A stretch of DNA of 64,000 nucleotides from Anaeramoeba flamelloides (Eukaryota; Metamonada; Anaeramoebidae). Shown here piece after piece: positions 57,536 to 64,000 of this stretch. Made by a program: the position numbers and the translations under genes. Below the pieces are notes generated by a model. It did no database searches. It saw nothing but the letters and a program-made list of their open reading frames with translations, and had not been told where the DNA came from. Within the stretch, counting starts at the first letter, position 1; each line of letters opens with the position of its first letter. The stretch spans positions 2,356,001 through 2,420,000 of the forward strand of contig JANTQA010000033.1 in NCBI GenBank assembly GCA_027625915.1, given 5' to 3'.

Positions 57536-59350
57536 TTGAAACTCTTTTTCAGTCAAAGCGGAAATTTCTATTGAAGAAATAGAACATATTCTAGGTGTTT
57601 AATTCCTTATTCTTCTCAAAATAAATTTTCAATTTTTAGATCAAAATCACTTTTTTTCTTTTAGTAAAATTTTTTATTGTGTTTTTTAATTTTTACATTT
57701 TTTTTTCTTTCTTTTTTTCTTTCTTATTTTTTAAGGTTTACAATCCCTGAAACCGGAAAAAAGATTATCTTGTATTGGGTGTGTCAACTTGTTATTTTGG
57801 TTCTTATCTGATCGATCCACAACTAAGTTTGGATCGTATCGGGGGTTGAAAAAGGCTATTTTTGTGATTTTATTTTTTTTTTTTCCGAAATCCGAATTGA
57901 TGAGTCTAAGATTAATTAATTGGAAGATATTTAATTAGTGATTGAGTTTTTTGTTTTCTATGTTAAAATTTTTATTTACGCTTTGTATTATTTGATGCTT
58001 GTAAAAAAAGTTTTTTTTATTTACTCCTAATTCTGTAAAAGGAAAATGATAATTTCAATTTACCACCCAAAAATTAACACTTTCAATTAAATACCTTCCA
58101 ATTAATTAATCTTAGACTCATCAATTCGGATTTCGGGAAAAAAAAAAATAAAATCACAAAAATAGCCTTTTTCAACCCCCGATACGATCCAAACTTAGTT
58201 GTGGATCGATCAGATAAGAACCAAAATAACAAGTTGACACACCTAATACAAGATAATCTTTTTTCCAGTTTTAGGGATTCTAAACCTTAAATAGAGATAA
58301 AATTTGAAAAAAAAAAAAAAATGTTTGAAACTCCAAATCAACATTAAAAAAAGTTATACTTTGTATTTTCTTTTATAATCCATATACTTAATTAAAAACT
58401 CAAATTGTAAACAATTTTAATTTTCCAAATAAATTGAGAACTTTGCACTAAACTTTACAATGAAATGCCCCACAATTTTTTTTAACATTTTATATTTTTT
58501 TTAATATATTGTTTATCAATGTATTTCTTTTATTTATGACGATTAAATCTAATATGAAGTTTAAAATTTCTCTTATTTCGAAACAATGTTAGTTTTACTT
58601 ATTCTTAAAAAAACTGAATTTTTCATTTTGAGCTTGTGATTTGAGTAAAATAGAGTTTATTTAAATGTATCTTTTTATACCAAAATCATCTACGTTAGTG
58701 GTGAAAATTAAAACCCCCCAAAAATATGTTTTTTCAAAATTATTTCACTCTGAATAAATCTATAATAATTCTATTTTCTCTAACTAAAATAAAAATTGAT
58801 GATGATAATGATGATTAAAATTATATTACCTTATGATAAATTCTTCCAAAATTAAAAAAAAAAATTGTTTCTCATTAATTTTTTAGATTAAGAAATAACA
58901 ATAAAATTCTTTTTAGAATATATTCTACAATCATGCAAAGTATTATAAATAATATAAAGTTAAAAATGATTTTTTTTTTATTTTTAATAGATCAATTCTT
59001 CAATTAAACTAAGATTATTTTTTGGGTTTCCAAAATAATTGATAAATATCAATTTTTATATATTCAATCTGTAAAGAATATATAGGAAATTTAAAAAATA
59101 ATATACCATCTAAGAATAGTTCCTATAAGTATCAAACCAATCCAAACAACAAATTTATTTTCTAGAAAATAGAAAAATTCGAATTAGTAATACAAGTCAA
59201 AAAAAATTATGAGGCAGATTATGATCTTCAATTTAGGTCAAAGAAAATTCCAAAAGAAATAAATATGATTTCTCTATAATCTTTTTACAATTTTATTAAC
59301 ATTATAATAACAATTTTTTCGTTTGTTCTGATATTTCCTTGAATAAAAAT
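57536..59350. mobile_element. TIR element, CAGTCAAA family, copy C (interrupted)
   Basis: The left end AAACTCTTTTTCAGTCAAAG (CAGT at 57551) followed by GAAGAAATAGAACATATTC matches copy B at 18884. A right-hand part at 59220-59350 (GATCTTCAATTTAGGTCAAA, TCTGATATTTCCTTGAATAA) matches 19745-20036. A foldback element is inserted at 57731-58290. Without it the length is about 1.25 kb. Heavily decayed. Confidence 0.5.
57731..58290. mobile_element. Foldback element with nearly identical 206-bp arms
   Basis: Arms 57731-57936 and 58085-58290 are reverse complements with only a handful of mismatches. They share TTAAGGTTTA tips, CTTATCTGATCGATCCACAA, GTTTGGATCGTATCGGGGG and AATCCGAATTGATGAGTCTA. The 148-bp loop is non-coding. 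TTAA stands at both outer edges. It could be a target duplication of the piggyBac type or part of the termini. The arms are far better preserved than any other repeat here, so the element is probably young. It sits inside the older CAGTCAAA-family element. Confidence 0.8.
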
Positions 59351-60027
59351 AAAAAATATAATTGAAAAGATTATTAATATCCAAAATTTAAAAAAAAAAA
59401 AGAGAATAAATGTGAAAAAATTATTACTCTTACAAAATGTTGATAATATAAATTTTATTGACAAAACCATTCAAAAACTTTAAATCTTTGTAATTGGCCT
59501 ATTGTAAATGAGTATTTTTGACTAGAAAATAATTTATTTTGTTTTCCATTTTTTAATTAGTATGTAAAAACACTTTACTTGATTATTATCCACTATAGAT
59601 CATATTTAAGCAAACTTTGTATAAAGTTAAATGATTTTTTTTTGAATAATTTAATGTTTCAGAAATAGAGAAACTCAATAATGATAAAATATAACTGCAC
59701 CATTAAGAAATATTGTTTTGAAGAGAAATTAATTTTACTATTATATCGATTTAAATATTTTTGGATATATTTATTTACTTTTTTTTGTTTTAATTTTCTT
59801 TATAAAATTTGATTTTAAATTCCCTTTTAATATTTTTAGAGTATTATTGGTCTTAATACACTCTTATAATTTTTTACGAATTTATTTTACTAAATATAAA
59901 CTTCTAAATTTGATTATAATATTGCTAAAATCGGCTCTTGATTCACTATTTTGGTATGAAAAACACCGACAATCAAAAAAAAAAAAAAAAAAAAAAAGAT
60001 TATTTCAATGTTTTTTCTTTTATAGTA

Positions 60028-60221
60028 CAGTCAATTCCACTTTTAAGGCACAAATTTTCAACGAAATTTAAGACATAAAAAAATCTCAAATTAAGGCTCA
60101 AAATTTTGAATTTTTTTTTTACAATTTATTTTACTAGAATCTGAATTTTGTGCCTTAATTTGAGATTTTTTTGTGCCCTAAATTTCGTTCAAAGTTTGTG
60201 ACTTACAAGTGGAACTGAATG
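60028..60221. mobile_element. Hairpin MITE, copy 1, TA-flanked
   Basis: A 194-bp near-palindrome beginning CAGTCAATTCCACTTTTAAG and ending with its complement CTTACAAGTGGAACTGAATG, flanked by TA on both sides as in Tc1/mariner insertions. Each arm has three spaced TTAAGGCACAAA-like motifs (one degraded to TTAAGACATAAA). A second copy is at 61453-61649. Confidence 0.8.
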
Positions 60222-61452
60222 TAACTTAAATTAAAATTAATTTGAAGATTAGTCAAAAGCGTTCAAAGTTGCTAGTTTTTCTTGGAAAATATAAATAAAT
60301 AAAGAAAAACTTCTTATTTTTGTGTTAAAATTGTTTTTTTATTATATTTTTTTCTTGAAAAAATATAAAGTTTTATTATTTCTGTGCCAAGTAGAATACA
60401 CACCATCAACAAAGAAAATTTAAAAAAAAATTGAAATTAAATTATCATTTCTTTTAGTTGGGAATTTAAACGTCTCTTTTTTTGCCATTTTCTTCAACCA
60501 AAAAAAGATAAAATCTAACAACTATAAAGAATCAAATTTAGAAATGGGGTTTTCTTTATAGGGTATTAGCTATTTTTTTAAAAACCCACTTGGTTATAAA
60601 TAATTTCAATAAGTAAACTCCATATATGGAAATGAGTAACATATCTATAGCCAATGTATATTAAAGATTTAATTATATATGAAAAATTTTATTTTAAATA
60701 AAGCAATTAAAGACTATTTTCGATCTTAATCCCGAATTCTAAATAAATTTTTATAGTTTTAAATTAGAAATTGTAATGGAGTTATTCCAAAAAATCATTC
60801 CAAAATAATAAATATCTTCTTTTTATGTTTCAACTAATTGTTGTATTTCAAAGCATTTCGTTTTCCATAATAAATCTATTTTTTTATAAATCTCTTATGA
60901 TCAAAAAAAAGAGTTTCTAAACGTTTTATGTAAAATTCACATTTTAACAAGTAACTCTTTATTCAATTTCAAATTAATAAATTTTGAATTATATTTTCAC
61001 AATAAACAAAAAATGTTTCAGTTTAATATCTATTTTTTTTTCTTTATTAGTTTATTGATCAATAATTCACTTTCAATCTTCATATTCACATAAGATCCAT
61101 TATTATTTTTTTGTGCCCATTATTGAAAATTTGAAAAAATAAAAAATAACGAAATAGTAGCGAATGACATATGGATGTTTTTTTAAAATTACATCTTTGT
61201 TTTTATTTATGCGCAAAGAGTAAAAAATTAACATCTATTATTGAAATAAGAGTTTTTCATATCAAAAATGTAAATAATTATTTGAAAAAAAAAAATTATA
61301 TTCATTTTTAATTTTGAAAAGTACTGAGAAAAATATTATAGAGAAATTTATTAATTATCACACGCTGATAAATTGATATTTATTTTAATAATCGTGTAAA
61401 AATCAAACTTATTATTGTTTTCCAGTTTTCTCCAGATTGATATTTTTGAATA

Positions 61453-61649
61453 CAGTCAGTTTCACTTTTAAGACACAAACTTTCAACGAAATTTAAGGCA
61501 CAAAAAAATCTCAAATTAAGGCACAAAATTTGGAAATTTTTTTTTTACAATTTATTTTTACTAGAATTTGAATTTTGTGCCTTAATTTGAGATTTTTATT
61601 GTGCCTTAAATTTCGTTGAAAGTTTGTGCCTTAAAAGTGAAACTGATTG
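61453..61649. mobile_element. Hairpin MITE, copy 2, TA-flanked
   Basis: A 197-bp near-perfect palindrome with the tips CAGTCAGTTTCACTTTTAAG and its complement, flanked by TA. The arms carry TTAAGACACAAA, TTAAGGCACAAA and TTAAGGCACAAA. Better preserved than copy 1. Confidence 0.85.
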
Positions 61650-61894
61650 TAAGGAAAACGAGTTATAAAGTAAAATTAAGACGAAGTAGTTAATTAGAAT
61701 CATATAATTCTTGATTAACAAAACTAAGTATGATAATCCGAAAAAAAAAAAAAAAAAAAAGCCAAAAATATCAAAAATTTCAAAGAAAAAATGATTTTGG
61801 AAATAAAAAAGAAATTATAACAATTAAAAAACAATCCCAAGATAGGCAATTAAGGTTAATTATCAAATCAAATCAAATTACCCAAATGTATTTT

Positions 61895-62180
61895 GATTGT
61901 GATTTTCAGTGTTTTTTTATTTAACTATTCACATTGGTATATTTTTTTTTAATTTTTTTGTATTTTATTACAACTTGCTTCTTATAATCACCTTAATCTT
62001 TTTTTTTTATCTTATTTTCTTTTTTTCATTTCAACTTTTTGGCATAAATTTTCAATCATAAAGATAATATGGGAGCTTTTCCCTTGAATAATAGTAAAAC
62101 CTATCATTTTATGTGGAAATTTCCTTTGATAAATTTCTGTAAAGGAGTATCTATAATTGTTTTTACGCTTATTCTCCAAT
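61895..62180. repeat. Relic of the 4.2-kb element's terminal repeat
   Basis: Blocks TTGATTGTGATTTTCAGTGT, GCTTCTTATAATCACCTT, CTTTTCCCTTGAATAATAGT and AAACCTATCATTTTATG follow the order of the right arm at 44150-44421. Decayed and without a partner arm nearby. Confidence 0.5.
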
Positions 62181-62399
62181 CAAAATCAGACATTATTTTT
62201 TTTTAAAGGTAATTTTTTTAAAATCCTAAAACATTGATTATTCCACAAAGTGAAAAATATTGACTTTATTTTAATATTTAAGGTAATAAGGATATAGTAT
62301 TTCCAGTTTTTCCAAATTTTACCAAGAAACTGTGCTTTTATTTTAAGATGAAATTTAATTTTACAAAATAAAATTTTCTTAAATATATTTTAGAATTAG

Positions 62400-63005
62400 T
62401 TAAAAGTCAACCTCAAATTTCAAAATCAATTTTTTTTTCCAGTTATTCTTTAATTTGATTATTGAGAATCATTAGACAAAGACCTAACGATTTTTGAAAA
62501 AAAAATATCAAAATTTTTTGTAATTTTTTTTTTAATTTTTTTAAAAACAAGAAGAATAGAAAATTTTCTTTGCTAAATAGATCTAAATTTAATTGTTTAA
62601 TTTTTTGTTAATTTTAGATCAAAATTTCCTTTCTTTAAATCACATATACCTCAATATTTTTTCTTGTTGGGATTCGAAATGGGATATTAAGAATTAAAAA
62701 CAATAAACAAAAGAAAAAAATTTCTTTCAGAATCAAGACTTTCCAATATCGAATTAAAAAGATGTTTCCCGATTTTCAAGAATTAACTTAATTCTTAAAC
62801 AAAATAATAGGTCACTTTTTTTCGTTTTATATGGGAATATCTTATATTTTAATTTCAAAAAATAGAATCAGATTAATAAATTGTTTTGATGAGGTTAATT
62901 TTATCCATTTCATTCAAAGTCGAAACACAAAATATACAAAAAAATTTGTTTTCAAGAACTTGGACAAGATTTCATTTTATTTTAAAAAAAATTATAACTC
63001 CCTTA
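62400..63005 (+). repeat. Dispersed ~600-bp repeat, copy 3
   Basis: Collinear with 35300-36130: AAATAGATCTAAATTTAATT, AATCACATATACCTCAATAT, TTTTCAAGAATTAACTTAAT and ATTTTATCCATTTCATTC followed by GAAACACAAA. A 60-codon open frame (62831-63013) lies inside but is not maintained in the other copies, so it is not annotated as a gene. Confidence 0.55.
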
Positions 63006-63070
63006 ACAACTGAAAAATTGCTAATTGAAATTTATAATGAAATATTCTATTCATTAATACACAAAACTTT

Positions 63071-64000
63071 CTAATCTGAAATTTCATCTTGAGAGTTGTG
63101 ATAAACTTCCTCATAAAAATGATAGGGATTTTGTATTGAAACGAAATCATTTTCATATCCATTTCTATTTCCGATGTCACTCCTGCTCTCGTTGCCGCTA
63201 TCATTCTCTTTTCCAAAAGTATTTATAAATAGGTTGTCAAATTGATAAGTTTTTTCAGTGTTGTTTGAATCAATTTTCTTCTCTTCATCTTTTTGTTGTA
63301 TTTCATTTTTATTCTTATATTCACCATTACCATCACTATCATTCTCGCTGTCGCTGTCACTGTCACTATTAGTTTCATTAAAGTCGTTGAATTGATCATC
63401 TATTTTCAAAAATATGTCTGAATTCAAATCTTTTAATCTGTTTAAATCAATTACATTGTCTTTTTCATTTTCTTTTTCTTTTTCCTTTTCCTTTTCTTTT
63501 TCTTTTTCTTTTTCAATTTCCATTTTTTGAGAAAATTTTATTTCTTTTTCATTTTCTTTTGTAATTTTCAATTTTTTGAAATTCTGTTCAAAACTGCTAA
63601 ACTTTATGTTGTTGTTGAGCGCATAAGAAGATAATTCTGGAACTTGATTTATTTCAGTATAAAAATCTTTCTGACCCACAGACCCAAAACAAGGGCTTTG
63701 ATTTAAACTTTCAGACTTATGGGTGTGCCTCGAAATCTTAGTGCTGCGTGGGTATGAAGAATCTTTTGGGTTTCTGCTTTTTTTTTTTCGAACTACCTTC
63801 TTTTTCTGACCTTTACTACGACTCTTTTTTTTCTTGATCGCAGTCTTCTCGTTGTTTGTGTACAAAAAGTTATTTCGATCACTTTGAGGGAAAAGATAAT
63901 CCTTCTTTAATGAATTTCTTACACCATCAATAAAGTTCTTTCCAGACACGGACCGACAGTGAGCAAGAACGTGCTTGTACTTTTTGGGAAAGCTTACCTT
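63071..64000 (-). CDS. Charged Lys/Glu/Ser-rich protein, 5' end beyond the right edge
   Basis: The frame is open from the right edge (codon 1 at 64000) to a stop at 63071: 309 residues of an incomplete protein. The edge-proximal part (KVSFPKKYKHVLAHCRSVSG) is ordinary in composition. It is followed by a strongly basic stretch (KKKKSRSKGQKKK and RKKKSRN), then a (KE)n tract at about 63468-63525, acidic Ser-Asp repeats near 63340-63375 and an acidic C-terminus. The basic patch suggests nuclear localisation. No family is recognised. A GTAAG at the very edge (reverse strand) could be a splice donor, in which case the reading there belongs to an intron. Confidence 0.6.
   Translation of the reverse strand, partial: KVSFPKKYKHVLAHCRSVSGKNFIDGVRNSLKKDYLFPQSDRNNFLYTNNEKTAIKKKKSRSKGQKKKVVRKKKSRNPKDSSYPRSTKISRHTHKSESLNQSPCFGSVGQKDFYTEINQVPELSSYALNNNIKFSSFEQNFKKLKITKENEKEIKFSQKMEIEKEKEKEKEKEKEKENEKDNVIDLNRLKDLNSDIFLKIDDQFNDFNETNSDSDSDSENDSDGNGEYKNKNEIQQKDEEKKIDSNNTEKTYQFDNLFINTFGKENDSGNESRSDIGNRNGYENDFVSIQNPYHFYEEVYHNSQDEISD

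Larger units (their letters stand above)
56177..63070. other. Intergenic, richest in foldback and hairpin elements
   Basis: Seven kilobases between two minus-strand genes. It contains a CAGTCAAA-family element (about 57536-59350) with a nested foldback element (57731-58290), two hairpin MITEs (60028-60221, 61453-61649), a terminal-repeat relic (61895-62180) and a dispersed-repeat copy (62400-63005). 56280-57530 shows only AT-rich DNA. No supported gene. Confidence 0.6.

Noticed and set aside
1-64000. tRNA or rRNA genes
   Set aside because: No GGTTCGAATCC-type T-loop with paired acceptor ends and no rRNA core motif was found by eye. A covariance search could still find a divergent one.

Overview
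The window is nuclear DNA of a very AT-rich unicellular eukaryote. Spliceosomal introns with GT-AG ends interrupt conserved genes, codons are standard, and intergenic DNA is long, poly(A)/poly(T)-rich and full of decayed DNA transposons. The protein set (WNK kinase, tandem BTB protein with ubiquitin-like domains, double-PH coiled-coil protein, lysine/glutamate low-complexity tracts) resembles free-living amoebozoan-like or metamonad protists such as Anaeramoeba. That placement is inference; no rRNA or other phylogenetic marker is present.

Layout. 2-236: possible 3' end of a gene entering from the left. 3747-4760 (+): SNU13/15.5K spliceosomal protein with a lysine-rich leader and one intron. 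6844-9132 (+): HAT1-like type-B histone acetyltransferase with a degraded acetyl-CoA loop. 14143-16824 (-): large lysine-rich protein with apparent PH-like modules. 22148-23551 (-): zinc-binding, ubiquitin-like and BTB protein. 29774-40015 (+): MYST acetyltransferase of the TIP60/ESA1 type in four exons, with introns of about 4.1 and 4.8 kb packed with repeats. 45671-48340 (-): WNK kinase in three exons. 54116-56176 (-): double-PH, acidic, coiled-coil protein. 63071-64000 (-): charged protein whose 5' end lies beyond the right edge.

Between the genes lie at least seven repeat families. They include a 4.2-kb element with about 550-bp inverted ends (40259-44421), near-perfect hairpin MITEs with TA flanks (60028-60221, 61453-61649), a foldback element with almost identical 206-bp arms (57731-58290) nested in an older element, Tc1/mariner-like remnants that keep a transposase tail, and six blocks of a modular palindrome array with GC-rich spacers (10350, 26845, 30821, 38373, 42000 and 43603).

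The genes do not form an operon. Two acetyltransferases (HAT1-like and TIP60-like) act on histones in their families, SNU13 acts in U4 snRNP and box C/D snoRNP assembly, and the WNK, PH and BTB proteins look like signalling or ubiquitin-linked proteins. The most unusual signals are the palindrome-module arrays, the HAT1-like protein lacking the canonical cofactor glycines, and the zinc-Ubl-Ubl-BTB-BTB architecture.
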